Counted from the stretch's first letter, positions 32,484 to 41,306 are shown. The stretch: DNA of 48,834 nt from Candidatus Caenarcanales bacterium (GCA_022447685.1 JAKVAO010000012.1:1-48834); one strand, 5' to 3'. A program made the numbers and translations. Notes: a model not told the origin generated them from the letters alone.

Positions 32484-32746
32484 AAATACCTTATCTTTAT
32501 AGTATTACTTTTTTCAGAAATAAGCAATTTTTGAAATTTTTCACTTTTTTATGTAAATACACCAACTTTTGTTTATAATATATTACGTAATACCTGACCT
32601 TCCTCCACACATGAAAAAAACAACACTTTTTTTCAAAACTAGGTCCTCTTATCTTGAGAGGGATGGATGCTTTTTTAAAGTAAATATCAATATGCCATTA
32701 ATGAACTCAGGAGTCCAGAAAGAGACGGGTAGCGGAGGGCGATTGA

Positions 32747-34552
32747 TTGGCTAACAGTACCATAAGTGCTGATAATCAATTAACAAGTCCTCCAACTGAA
32801 TATACTCAAATGAGCCCGATGCAAGGGGCTCCGATTTTTAACGCCGCTAACACTTTAAATGCCGCTAACAATATTGTCGCCGGTCCTTCTGCATACAGCC
32901 AAGCACAAAGTATTTCTCAAGCTCCAGAGCAAAACAATAAACCAGACTTCAGTTCAGCAGCAAATTACGACCAATACAAAGATAAAAGTTTATTTAGCAG
33001 CATATTTAATGCCTTAATCAAAAACTACGCTAAAGCGATCAACTCAACCTTCGCAGAAATTTTCAGAAACGTAATCACAGAAGGGAATGGAAAGGGCAAA
33101 GATATTGCAAATGAAAATATCACCACCGAAGAATTCATACAAGCCCTTCAAGAAGATCCAAGTAAAATCAACTCATTTATTAGTAACAGTATCAGAAGTT
33201 TACCAACCATTGTCTATGACACGTTCTTTGACTCTTTACCAGCAAGATTAGTTACAGACATGGGTGTTGGATTAATTATCCCGCTTGCAAATAAACTTGG
33301 ATTAATGAAAATCCTACCTGAGGATATAATCCAAGGTTTAGCAGCGACACCAATAAATCTAACTAGTAGAGCACTTACCAACAGTAAAAACCAACAAACT
33401 ATTCAGTCTGGACAAGGCAAGCTTTCTAAGCGTGAACAAATCATAAAAGATGAATATGAGAAGAATCCTGGTTGGTTATTGACTTTCTTCAACAAACTCA
33501 GTACAGATGGAATCAAATATATAAAAGGACCACTAAACAAATTCTTGGAGATCGCCTTTGGTATCAAAGCCCCTGAGAAGGTTACAGCAAGTGATGGTAC
33601 TGTTCTTAAAGATATCAAGGGTAACGAATTACACTACTCAGCGAAAGTAAATCCATTCCATTTACTCAGCGGTATCGCTGGAAGTATAGGTCTCACCTTC
33701 TTGATCAAAGATAAAGCTGAAGCTCCAACTGGATTCGGACAAGTCAACTCTCCATTCAGAGCAGTTTCAACCTTAGTCACCCACGTACTTTCAAGAATTC
33801 ATACAGATCTATTTGGAAAAATGGGTATGCTTGCCAAAGGTAAGAGCTTTAGCTTCATCCTCAAGAACTCAACCTTCAAAAAATTACCTGGACCTTTCTC
33901 ACAATATGTTGCTGATGCAGCTGCAGCCGGTATGAGAGAATCTAGCTTAGCTAAGAAAATTGGAACAGTACCACTTTCTTTATTCATGAGAATGGGCGTC
34001 GAAATACTACAACCATTATTCACTCAAGGTATATTCATGATCAAGAAAGATAACCGAATTCCTGAAGATTATAGATACATTGGACACAAACTCATCAAAC
34101 CTCTAATCAGTGTCGCTGACAAAGGCTTAGTGCCTCTATTCAGAACAATATTCAAGAATTTCTACGCTCCACTAACAGGACTTTATAGACCAATTATCGA
34201 CAAAGATACTGGTGAAGACTTAATGTATAAACCACTTGATAGTAATGAAATGAAAAAATCAGAATTTGTTGATAAAGGTATTCCAGACGACATCAAAGAA
34301 CTTGACGAAAGATCTGCTCCAGAGAAGACAGTAGGCTTTCTCGCCTCTATTGCTAAGGTTCCGACAACCTTGTTATCAGCCTTCAATGAAGCCAATAAAC
34401 TCACAGATGTCCACAACAAAGAAATGGAGCTAATTAAGGCTAGATACGAAGAAAGACGAGAGAAACTCGAAGAAGCTAATAATATAGTTGAAGGGCCAAG
34501 CCAAACTAAAAACGAAGAGACAAAAGAAAAAGAAACAGAATTAGTTTCCTAA
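32747..34552 (+). CDS. Large orphan protein, paralogue of the 35503 gene (601 aa)
   Basis: Start is TTG at 32747, chosen because GGAGG (32734-32738) lies 8 nt upstream. Upstream is a 263-nt gap with a TATAAT at 32574-32579 and a CCTCT/AGAGG hairpin. The first ~80 residues are disordered (Asn/Ala/Gln/Ser). Then come several hydrophobic or amphipathic segments (MGVGLIIPLANKLGLM; HLLSGIAGSIGLTFLI) among basic helices, and a charged C-terminal coiled-coil. It aligns along its length with the 35503 protein. Shared landmarks are TGFGQVNSPFRA, SRIHTDLF, SQYVADAAA, IGHKLIKPLIS and GIPDDIKEL. No known family recognised, possibly membrane-associated. Confidence 0.75.
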   Translation: MANSTISADNQLTSPPTEYTQMSPMQGAPIFNAANTLNAANNIVAGPSAYSQAQSISQAPEQNNKPDFSSAANYDQYKDKSLFSSIFNALIKNYAKAINSTFAEIFRNVITEGNGKGKDIANENITTEEFIQALQEDPSKINSFISNSIRSLPTIVYDTFFDSLPARLVTDMGVGLIIPLANKLGLMKILPEDIIQGLAATPINLTSRALTNSKNQQTIQSGQGKLSKREQIIKDEYEKNPGWLLTFFNKLSTDGIKYIKGPLNKFLEIAFGIKAPEKVTASDGTVLKDIKGNELHYSAKVNPFHLLSGIAGSIGLTFLIKDKAEAPTGFGQVNSPFRAVSTLVTHVLSRIHTDLFGKMGMLAKGKSFSFILKNSTFKKLPGPFSQYVADAAAAGMRESSLAKKIGTVPLSLFMRMGVEILQPLFTQGIFMIKKDNRIPEDYRYIGHKLIKPLISVADKGLVPLFRTIFKNFYAPLTGLYRPIIDKDTGEDLMYKPLDSNEMKKSEFVDKGIPDDIKELDERSAPEKTVGFLASIAKVPTTLLSAFNEANKLTDVHNKEMELIKARYEERREKLEEANNIVEGPSQTKNEETKEKETELVS

Positions 34553-34598
34553 ATTCCAGATCTTATCTACAGCCAAGAATAAAAGAAATGACAATTGA

Positions 34599-34790
34599 CT
34601 AAAATGCCAATTGCCTTCCTCTTGTTCTTGAATTACTATTATTCACAGAGTTAAAGTTACCTTGAGAAACTATAGATCTACTATTAGACTCTTGAGTAAT
34701 TTTCCATTGATGATTATTATTGCTGATAACATTGCCAAGAACAGCAATGCCAGCAATCCCTGCGGCTACCATGCCAGCTGGAATACCCAT
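34599..34790 (-). CDS. 63-aa single-TM protein with Asn/Ser-rich tail
   Basis: AGGAGG (34796-34801) is 5 nt before the ATG at 34790, so this start is preferred over the in-frame one at 34808. It has an N-terminal hydrophobic helix (MGIPAGMVAAGIAGIAVLGN) followed by a polar tail rich in Asn, Ser, Gln and Arg. The layout and length equal those of the neighbouring 35203 gene, and both are preceded by the same ~45-nt element. It is convergent with the 601-aa gene. Function unknown; a small membrane protein or inhibitor-like peptide. Confidence 0.6.
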   Translation of the reverse strand: MGIPAGMVAAGIAGIAVLGNVISNNNHQWKITQESNSRSIVSQGNFNSVNNSNSRTRGRQLAF

Positions 34791-34836
34791 AAACCCCTCC
34801 TCACACACAGTTAAAGTTTATGTAATTTATTGAATT

Positions 34837-34886
34837 AGGTTTTATAGCTTATGCCAACCGTATTTGATACAGAAACACGGAAAGTT
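34837..34886 (-). repeat. Conserved ~45-nt element, copy A
   Basis: On the minus strand it begins AACTTTCC, one variable base, TGTTTCTGTAT, then AAA, GGTTGG, CAT and TAAAAC blocks. It matches copy B (35234-35279) with a few substitutions and 1-2 nt indels. It lies about 47 nt upstream of the 34790 start. It is either a promoter/regulatory region or the relic of duplicated coding sequence. Confidence 0.7.
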
Positions 34887-35011
34887 ATGACCTTATTCAG
34901 AAAATAATATCATGGCAGCATAGGCTATTCAAGCCCCCAAAACTAAAGAAAATATAAAAAATATACAAATATTAAAATTTGAAATTAAACGCTTGACCTT
35001 TTTAGCAATAT

Positions 35012-35203
35012 CTAAACAGAGTGTAGACTTTGAAGAACCTGCCTATTAACAGCTCCAGGAGCCTGCTTAAGCGGTTGCTGAGCTTGCGTTTGCATAGGAG
35101 CATACATAGAATTTTGTTTTTTCTGTTGACTCATCACATCCTGCCTTGCAGTAAAAGCCGCGTAAGAGAATGTAGCTGCCAAAGCAACTAAAGGACCAAA
35201 CAT
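35012..35203 (-). CDS. 63-aa single-TM protein with Gln-rich tail
   Basis: AGAGGTG lies about 6 nt before the ATG at 35203. An N-terminal hydrophobic helix (MFGPLVALAATFSYAAFTA) is followed by a basic, Gln/Met/Ser-rich tail (SQQKKQNSMYAPMQTQAQQ). It is the same length and design as the protein from 34790, though sequence identity is low. It is preceded by element copy B and a 37-codon ORF. Function unknown. Confidence 0.6.
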   Translation of the reverse strand: MFGPLVALAATFSYAAFTARQDVMSQQKKQNSMYAPMQTQAQQPLKQAPGAVNRQVLQSLHSV

Positions 35204-35233
35204 ATAACACCTCTGGATTATTAAATAACAGTG

Positions 35234-35279
35234 TTTTACAGATGCCCAACCAATGTTTAATACAGAAACATGGAAAGTT
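35234..35279 (-). repeat. Conserved ~45-nt element, copy B
   Basis: The second copy of the element described at 34837-34886: AACTTTCC-A-TGTTTCTGTAT, then TAAACATTGGTTGGGCATC. It lies 30 nt upstream of the 35203 start. Its first half coincides with the last codons of the 37-aa ORF at 35257-35370. Confidence 0.7.
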
Positions 35280-35370
35280 TTGGATGGTCCGATTTTTTAA
35301 TCCAAAAAAACCTTACACTCAAAATATAACCTATAGAAGAAGCGAAAATTAAAAAGACTTCATTTATCAT
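35257..35370 (-). CDS. Possible 37-aa membrane microprotein
   Basis: An ATG at 35370 opens MINEVFLIFASSIGYILSV, a clear single hydrophobic helix. A basic segment (RFFWIKKSDHPKL) follows, ending SMFLY at TAA 35257-35259, inside repeat copy B. The Shine-Dalgarno is weak. A comparable hydrophobic stretch (LVLGA, stop, IAYAAMILFSE) precedes copy A but is broken by stops, suggesting this ORF was part of a duplicated unit. Confidence 0.35.
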   Translation of the reverse strand: MINEVFLIFASSIGYILSVRFFWIKKSDHPKLSMFLY

Positions 35371-35502
35371 CCCTATGGATTACTTTTTTTTAAGCTAATA
35401 AGTAATAGCATACATTAAATAAATAATATTTTAAAATGCGGTATATAAGCGGGTTTTAATATATACAGCCATTAACTTAGCTAAGATTTTTGGTGTCGTC
35501 AG

Positions 35503-37020
35503 ATGCTTCTCACACACACCATCTACTCTATCTACTCAGACATACTAAAAAACTTTAGCAAAGCCATATTAACAAGTGTCCCTGCTGATGCTATCTCCAA
35601 CTCAGTTTTAAAGCTCAAATCAATCAAAAAAATCCAGAAAGCTAGTGAAGCTAAACAAGAAGAACTAGAAGCTCTCAAGAAACAAATCTCAGAATCCAGT
35701 GAAACTCAAGAACTTAAGGAAGAAGAATTAACTGAAAATCAAGAGAAACAAGAAGAACCCCACAGAATAGAAGCAAATGCCCTGAATGATACTCTATACA
35801 ATGTTTACAACAGTACATTCTGGTCAAGGATTGGGACAGAGAGCATAATGTCGCTCTCAGAGTCTTTCTTTAAAAGTATTCCCCTGTTTAAAAGTGTGCC
35901 TTCAGATTTAATCACTCAAGCAACAGCATCAATAGTTTGTCCGCTAATAAATATTACTCTCAGTGAAAATGACATGCTCAAAAAAGCTTTCAACAGCAAT
36001 AGAACAGAAAAGAGCCAAAGCATTATAGATAAAGCCAAAGACAAACCCATCATGAAATTTATTGGATTTCTCAAAGGCTCTTTAAGAGACAAAATAGCAC
36101 CAGTAACAGATGGCTTATTAAAAAATATATTTGGAATTGAAAAGCCAGAACTCTTATTAACAGAACAAGGGAACCCAGTCTTGGACGAAGAAGGGAAAGA
36201 AATCTATAAACTTCCTAAGATCAATTACTTAAAACTAGGAGGAACTATGCTTACAAGTTTCTTGCTGACAGCTTTTACGCTCGACAAAAAAACTACGGCT
36301 GTTGGTTTCGAAGAAGCATCTAGCCCGCTAAAAGCCTTTAGAGTATTTACAACCACTGTATTTTCAAGAATAAACACAACGCTAATGCAAAAAGTCCCAA
36401 GTATGCTAGAAGAAGGCAGAAGCTGGGATGAACTCTATGAAAATATAATCTCTCGTAAACTACTAGTCCCATCAGCACAGTATGCTGTAGATGCTATAGC
36501 CGGAATACTACCATTCAAGAGTATCAATCCAGCAACCAAATCAAATATTGGTAGAATGCTACTGGAGTTCACTATCCCACCATTTGAGAAAACATTTACA
36601 CCAATGTCTATTAAAAACATAATCAGTGACGAGCAACGCTTCACCGCTCATAAATTCATAAAACCAATACTAAGCTTCTTTGCAAATAACCTCAAGTCTG
36701 TTTACTTCAACCTAAACCGCCTTACATACGGTTCACTTGGAATCATGCCGCTAGATATTCCTGAACTATGGGAAAGAAAAGAAATGCAACTGCTCAAAGA
36801 TGAACTTCCTGAAGATCTTAAAGAAGAGTTTCGAGATAAATCATTCCTAGAATCACTTGCGATTGGAGCTAAGGCTCTTGCCTACACTCCAGTAAACGTT
36901 ATAAATTGGACTAAAGAATCGATAAATTCTAATCAAAAACAAAATGAAAAGCTGGAGGAATTAAGAAGTATCCAAAATGAAATTGAAAAGCTTAAACTTT
37001 TTCAGCCATTAGCTCAGTAG
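35503..37020 (+). CDS. Large orphan protein, paralogue of the 32747 gene (505 aa)
   Basis: It starts at ATG 35503, the only standard start after an in-frame stop; no Shine-Dalgarno. It lacks the disordered N-terminus of its paralogue and has instead a Glu/Lys/Gln coiled-coil insertion at ~45-90. Shared blocks with the 32747 protein include VGFEEASSPLKAF, FSRINTTLM, SAQYAVDAIAG, TAHKFIKPILSF and ELPEDLKEEF, plus a hydrophobic helix (LGGTMLTSFLLTAFTLDKK). No named family. The ~300-nt upstream gap holds repeat B, the 37-aa ORF and very AT-rich DNA. Its 3' end overlaps the convergent cimA by 29 bp. Confidence 0.75.
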   Translation: MLLTHTIYSIYSDILKNFSKAILTSVPADAISNSVLKLKSIKKIQKASEAKQEELEALKKQISESSETQELKEEELTENQEKQEEPHRIEANALNDTLYNVYNSTFWSRIGTESIMSLSESFFKSIPLFKSVPSDLITQATASIVCPLINITLSENDMLKKAFNSNRTEKSQSIIDKAKDKPIMKFIGFLKGSLRDKIAPVTDGLLKNIFGIEKPELLLTEQGNPVLDEEGKEIYKLPKINYLKLGGTMLTSFLLTAFTLDKKTTAVGFEEASSPLKAFRVFTTTVFSRINTTLMQKVPSMLEEGRSWDELYENIISRKLLVPSAQYAVDAIAGILPFKSINPATKSNIGRMLLEFTIPPFEKTFTPMSIKNIISDEQRFTAHKFIKPILSFFANNLKSVYFNLNRLTYGSLGIMPLDIPELWERKEMQLLKDELPEDLKEEFRDKSFLESLAIGAKALAYTPVNVINWTKESINSNQKQNEKLEELRSIQNEIEKLKLFQPLAQ

Positions 37021-38650
37021 CAGGAATTTGCTCTAGCGGCTTAAGTCCTTGCTTGAAAAGTCCAAATTCAATACTATCTACAATCGCATCCCATGAAGCT
37101 TTGATAATGTTTGCATTAACTCCAATAGTATCCCAATCAGACTTCAGGTTTCCTGTATTAATCTGAACTTTGGTGAGTGCAGCTGTGCCCAGGTGACTAT
37201 CCTGAATTCTAACTTTATAATCCAATAACTGAAATTCATCGATACTAGGATAAAAATCAAGCAGAGCCTTTCTCAAAGCCTTGTCAAGCGCATTTGCTGG
37301 ACCATTTCCTATGCTCGCTGTATGCCTCTCTTCACCAGCAACTTCAATCCTAACTGTAGCTTCTGTTTTCTCACCATTAAGTATTGAAACATTGTTCTCA
37401 ATCAGCTTGAAGTAAGGTGTATAAGCTTGAATTTTCAATTTCTCTTCACCAAAAGCTTTAGCTAATTTTCTTATCATCAGCTCTAGACTTGCATCTGCAT
37501 TCTCGAAGCTATAGCCCTTATGCTCCATATCTTTGACTTTTTCTAGAACTAATTTCCCAAATTCCTTAATAAGCTGCTGATCAACATCAGAAAGCATATC
37601 TTTCTTCTTAAGCCAATCCATGATATTACTCATACCAGACTGCTCTGAAATCACAACCTTACTAATATTACCGATACTACTCGGATCAACGTGTTCATAA
37701 CTAAAATCAGCTTTATTCATAGCACTAACGTGAAGCCCTGCCTTATGAGCAAAAGCAGCACTACCAACAAAAGGCTGGTTAGCATCATGGTTTCTATTCG
37801 CGATTTCAGCTACAGTATGAGAGACTTTAGTCAACATCTCAAGATGTGAATCTGGCAAACAAGAAATAAGCTCTGACTGATACTTAAGCTCCAAATTAGG
37901 AATTATAGAAATCAAATTAGCATTACCACAACGTTCACCATAACCATTGATAGTACCTTGTACTTGCACTGCACCAGCTCTGACAGCTCTAATGCTGTTA
38001 GCAACAGCAAGTTCTGAATCATTATGAGCATGAATACCAAGTTTAGTAGCTTGATTATACTGTTGATAAAATTCTTCTACGATCTGGAAAACCTGCTCTG
38101 GCAAACTACCACCATTGGTATCACATAGTACTAAAGTCTCAGCACCAGCTTCTATAGCTCTTTTCGCAAACAAATGTGAGTATTCACTATCTACAAAGTA
38201 ACCATCAAAGAAGTGCTCTGCATCTACTATAACTTTACGCCCCTGACTGACTAGAAAACTAATACTCTCAGAAAGCATATCCAAATTCTCTTCTAAACTT
38301 ACTTTAAGAGTATTCAGGACTTGCGCTGAAGAACTTTTACCTACTATACAAATATATTCAGTTTCAGCTCTCAATAAAGCACTCAGTATGATGTCCTCTT
38401 CTACTTTACTAGTAGCTTTGCGAGTACTACCGAATGCCGTTAAGTGAGCATTTTGAAGTTTAAGTTTTTTAGCTTCAGTGAAGAAATCTACATCCTTAGG
38501 ATTCGCTCCAGGCCAGCCTCCCTCAACGAAAGCGACTCCTAGTTCATCCAAGAGTTTAAGTATTTTGAGCTTATCATTAACACTAAAAGAGATTCCTCGC
38601 ATCTGTGCGCCATCTCTTAAAGTAGTGTCATAAATCTCAACAGATTTCAT
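36992..38650 (-). CDS. cimA: (R)-citramalate synthase
   Basis: A 552-residue enzyme of the DRE-TIM (HMGL-like) family. The catalytic barrel starts EIYDTTLRDGAQMRGISFS. FVEGGWPGANPKD is the CimA-type substrate loop. GIHAHNDSELAVANSI and GTINGYGERCGNANL follow, with metal-binding HxH further on. The C-terminal LeuA dimer/regulatory domain (about 420-540: ATVRIEVAGEERHTASIGNG) is present, so feedback control by isoleucine is likely. It condenses pyruvate and acetyl-CoA to citramalate for threonine-independent isoleucine synthesis. The start overlaps the preceding exported-protein gene by 1 nt. Confidence 0.93.
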   Translation of the reverse strand: MKSVEIYDTTLRDGAQMRGISFSVNDKLKILKLLDELGVAFVEGGWPGANPKDVDFFTEAKKLKLQNAHLTAFGSTRKATSKVEEDIILSALLRAETEYICIVGKSSSAQVLNTLKVSLEENLDMLSESISFLVSQGRKVIVDAEHFFDGYFVDSEYSHLFAKRAIEAGAETLVLCDTNGGSLPEQVFQIVEEFYQQYNQATKLGIHAHNDSELAVANSIRAVRAGAVQVQGTINGYGERCGNANLISIIPNLELKYQSELISCLPDSHLEMLTKVSHTVAEIANRNHDANQPFVGSAAFAHKAGLHVSAMNKADFSYEHVDPSSIGNISKVVISEQSGMSNIMDWLKKKDMLSDVDQQLIKEFGKLVLEKVKDMEHKGYSFENADASLELMIRKLAKAFGEEKLKIQAYTPYFKLIENNVSILNGEKTEATVRIEVAGEERHTASIGNGPANALDKALRKALLDFYPSIDEFQLLDYKVRIQDSHLGTAALTKVQINTGNLKSDWDTIGVNANIIKASWDAIVDSIEFGLFKQGLKPLEQIPATELMAEKV

Positions 38651-39039
38651 TAATAAGTTCCTAGGAAATCATATGGATCAAAATCCAAGAAATCTCCATC
38701 AAGGCTCATAGCTTCAACTGAAAATGGTTCTTGCAAACTGATTCTAATTCCATCGATAACGCCTTTCAGAATACCAGTAGCTCCACCAGCAACACCACCA
38801 ACTATAATTCCAGATGGTACGCCTAGAAGTTTAGCCAATGTTCCATCACCAAACTCATTAGAAAAAGCATCTGCATACTGTGTTCCTTTGGTAACACCAC
38901 CTCTAAATAGTCCAACAAAACCACCTACAGGCGCAGATACAATAGCAGAACCAGTCTTAGATATTGTACCTGAAGCATATGAAGGAACAGCAATTACTGC
39001 TGATAACAAGATAACTAATAAGAACTTATTTAAACTCAT
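38650..39039 (-). CDS. Small exported Gly-rich protein
   Basis: 129 residues with a Sec signal peptide (MSLNKFLLVILLSAVIAVPSYASG, probable cleavage after YAS-like Ala-x-Ala region). The mature part is Gly/Val-rich with two repeated hydrophobic motifs (APVGGFVGLFRGGVTKG and GIIVGGVAGGATGILKGV), resembling glycine-zipper segments that insert in or coat membranes. The C-terminus is acidic (LDGDFLDFDPYDFLG). It lies 18 nt after the response regulator stop and overlaps cimA. No named family. Confidence 0.75.
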   Translation of the reverse strand: MSLNKFLLVILLSAVIAVPSYASGTISKTGSAIVSAPVGGFVGLFRGGVTKGTQYADAFSNEFGDGTLAKLLGVPSGIIVGGVAGGATGILKGVIDGIRISLQEPFSVEAMSLDGDFLDFDPYDFLGTY

Positions 39040-39057
39040 AAGAATATTGTAACAGCT

Positions 39058-39798
39058 CTATGTAGCAGAAGCTGACTGGTTTTTAACAAAACCTTCTGGA
39101 ATTAATTGATAACCACCACCGTAAACAGTCTTGATGTACTTCTTAGGGCCTGTTTCAATTCTAGATCTAAGGTGTCTAATATGAACTCTAATCGTATCGA
39201 TATCATCTTCAGGTGAATATCCCCAAACTTCTTTCAAAATTAATCCAGGAGAAACAGTCTGACCGTGGTTTTGCATTAAACAATGTAAAACTTCAAACTC
39301 TATAGGAGTAAGTCTTAGAATTCTATCCTCAATTTTCACTTCTCTAGATTCTGGAATCAAAGTAATATCGCCAGCGTGAAGTACTTCAGGAATAGACTGA
39401 GCTAAAGTAATAGCACCAGATCTTCTAAGTAAAGCCTTAACTCTAACAAATAATTCAGGAAGCTCAAAAGGCTTAGTCAAATAATCATCAGCACCAGAAT
39501 CAAAACCAGTAACTTTATCAGTAGTCCTATTAAGTGCAGTAAGCATAAGAACTGGTGTATCTTTAGTCATGTCATTTTGGCGGATTCTCTGACAAGCAGT
39601 AAAACCATCCATGTTAGGCATCATCAAATCAAGGATTACTAAATGAGGAGGCTTCTGGAAAGCCATAGCCAAACCATCAATAGCGTTATCACAAGATTCA
39701 ACGTTATATCCTTGTAGCTCTAAATTAAAACTTACTAACTCTAAGATTGCTGGATCGTCATCGATAACCAATATGTCTTTTTTTAGTTCTTGATTCAT
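39058..39798 (-). CDS. OmpR/PhoB-family response regulator (RpaB-like)
   Basis: 246 residues. Receiver domain 8-120 has the acidic pocket (Asp13-15), phosphoacceptor Asp57 (LVILDLMMPNMDGF), Thr in VLMLTALN and Lys in DDYLTKPFEL. The winged-helix DNA-binding domain at ~150-240 ends DTIRVHIRHLRSRIETGPKKY then the YGGGYQL wing. The overall sequence resembles cyanobacterial RpaB/NblR regulators. No histidine kinase is adjacent. A TAAAAT preceded by TGC lies 10 nt before the ATG (extended -10). It is probably the first gene of an operon with the exported protein and cimA. Confidence 0.93.
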   Translation of the reverse strand: MNQELKKDILVIDDDPAILELVSFNLELQGYNVESCDNAIDGLAMAFQKPPHLVILDLMMPNMDGFTACQRIRQNDMTKDTPVLMLTALNRTTDKVTGFDSGADDYLTKPFELPELFVRVKALLRRSGAITLAQSIPEVLHAGDITLIPESREVKIEDRILRLTPIEFEVLHCLMQNHGQTVSPGLILKEVWGYSPEDDIDTIRVHIRHLRSRIETGPKKYIKTVYGGGYQLIPEGFVKNQSASAT

Positions 39799-39808
39799 TG
39801 CTTAATCT

Positions 39809-39814
39809 ATTTTA
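39809..39814 (-). promoter_or_regulatory. Extended -10 (TGCTAAAAT) near response regulator start
   Basis: TAAAAT with an upstream TGC lies 10 nt before the ATG at 39798. A TTGCTA 18 nt further upstream could be -35. The leader would be about 4 nt. Confidence 0.45.
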
Positions 39815-39885
39815 GCAGTGTTTGCAGAATATTAGCAAATTTAAATTAAAAATAATACGCAGGTACGAAAAAGCTTATATCTAGG

Positions 39886-41256
39886 TTAGTTTTCGGATTC
39901 ATCAAAATATGTGTAACGATGTGTAATAGTCCTCATTAATTCTTCATCGACCCAAAAAGGATGTTCATCATCCCATGGATTGGCAATTAAAAAACCTCGA
40001 TCTGAACTGTAATCGAGAACAGCGTAGGCATGAGAATCTACAAGCGCTTGTGCATCATATGGTCCAAAATCTCCGCCCCAAGCAGTGATATGTGGAAATC
40101 TCTGACCATCCTTGTAATACTCACCATAGATAGGTTCTAAATCAATTCCGGCATAAATAACCTTTTGATTAATAACCCTCTCTTTGAAAGCATTAAATTG
40201 ACTGTCATTCATTTCATCTGCAGGACTACTAGCTATACTCTCATAATCAGCCTTACGTCCAGTAATTAATTGTGCAATCTCTGCACCATCTACAACACTA
40301 ATACCATTCAATGTTGTATCTTCATAAAACCTTCTATCGAGGTCAGCATTCATATATTTTTCAACAGCTGCATTGACAAGATTTACATCCAGATCATTAT
40401 CGGCATAATTGCTCGAATAGATTTCAGATCTTTTAATCTCCACATAAACACCTTTTAGATCATCAGATGGATATATATCCTGACCATGGCTTTGATTACC
40501 ACCTCTTAGATAAACTTTGTACCTTCCATTTCCATCATAAGAAATCTCAGGTTGCCAATCATGAGTCTTATCTAACGATGAAATTACAGATAGCACTCCA
40601 CAATTACCATGCCCTGCTTGATCAACAACATCCACATCAAAATTTGGAGCTTTTGTTAATTGCCAAAACCCAAAGAATTGAAATGCTTTTTGAAATAAAT
40701 CATCTACATGCAAGTGTGTATTAACCATATTAACTTTATCTGTGCTAAAAGTTGTAAATGATTGCTTGCCATTTCCCTCAGTATTAACAAGAGCATAGTG
40801 CTTAAAACCATCTTTCCTTTCAATCATTAGTAAGTCGTAATTTGAGCCATCTAAAATTCTTCTTACTGAGTCTTCGCCCATGCCTAAATTTCCTATAAGA
40901 AATTTAGGATCTTTGGAAATCTCCTTTATAGAAAAAGTATCAGCAGCGATATTATCAGGCAAGTCAATTTCTCGTCCCTTACTAGTGAGAAAAATCCTGT
41001 GAGAGCTCTCTGTGAATGAGCCTTGTTGATCAATCACATCCTCCCAATCTATATTTAGACCAAATTTATCTGCAGCTTTTTTAAAATCTCGTTCGCTCAC
41101 AAATTTATCTGCATTTTTATCCCATAGATAGTTACTTAATTTCTGCAGTTTCTCCGGGTCCGGCTGTGATCCTTGAATTTCCTCTGATAAATCATTAAAA
41201 AACAACTCCTTATAGTTTGAATTAATAATAAAGCCACTTCTCAAAATAAGAGTCAT
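39886..41256 (-). CDS. Calpain-like (C2 family) cysteine protease
   Basis: A 456-residue protein. The order of a calpain-type triad can be read: Cys at about 219 in VDQAGHGNCGVLSVISSL, His at about 409 in DSHAYAVLDY, and Asn at about 426 in GFLIANPWDDEHPFWVDEEL. The Gln before the Cys matches the oxyanion residue. The N-terminal ~200 residues are unassigned, with an acidic DKNADKFVSERDF loop that is EF-hand-like. No Sec signal is evident (MTLILRSGFIINSN is only weakly hydrophobic), so whether it is exported is open. Calpain-like proteases are patchy in bacteria; substrate unknown. Confidence 0.75.
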   Translation of the reverse strand: MTLILRSGFIINSNYKELFFNDLSEEIQGSQPDPEKLQKLSNYLWDKNADKFVSERDFKKAADKFGLNIDWEDVIDQQGSFTESSHRIFLTSKGREIDLPDNIAADTFSIKEISKDPKFLIGNLGMGEDSVRRILDGSNYDLLMIERKDGFKHYALVNTEGNGKQSFTTFSTDKVNMVNTHLHVDDLFQKAFQFFGFWQLTKAPNFDVDVVDQAGHGNCGVLSVISSLDKTHDWQPEISYDGNGRYKVYLRGGNQSHGQDIYPSDDLKGVYVEIKRSEIYSSNYADNDLDVNLVNAAVEKYMNADLDRRFYEDTTLNGISVVDGAEIAQLITGRKADYESIASSPADEMNDSQFNAFKERVINQKVIYAGIDLEPIYGEYYKDGQRFPHITAWGGDFGPYDAQALVDSHAYAVLDYSSDRGFLIANPWDDEHPFWVDEELMRTITHRYTYFDESEN

Positions 41257-41306
41257 ACCAATATAAAGTATTAACGTAATAATATTTGATTTGTTATATA
41301 AAAAAA

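Noticed and set aside
32569..32754. 61-codon plus-strand ORF before the 601-aa gene
   Set aside because: TTG start without a Shine-Dalgarno, low-complexity start, overlaps the AGGAG-led start of the large gene; more likely its leader.
34837..35279. Repeat copies A/B as an insertion sequence or inverted-terminal repeats
   Set aside because: They are direct copies of about 45 nt with no transposase and no target duplication visible.
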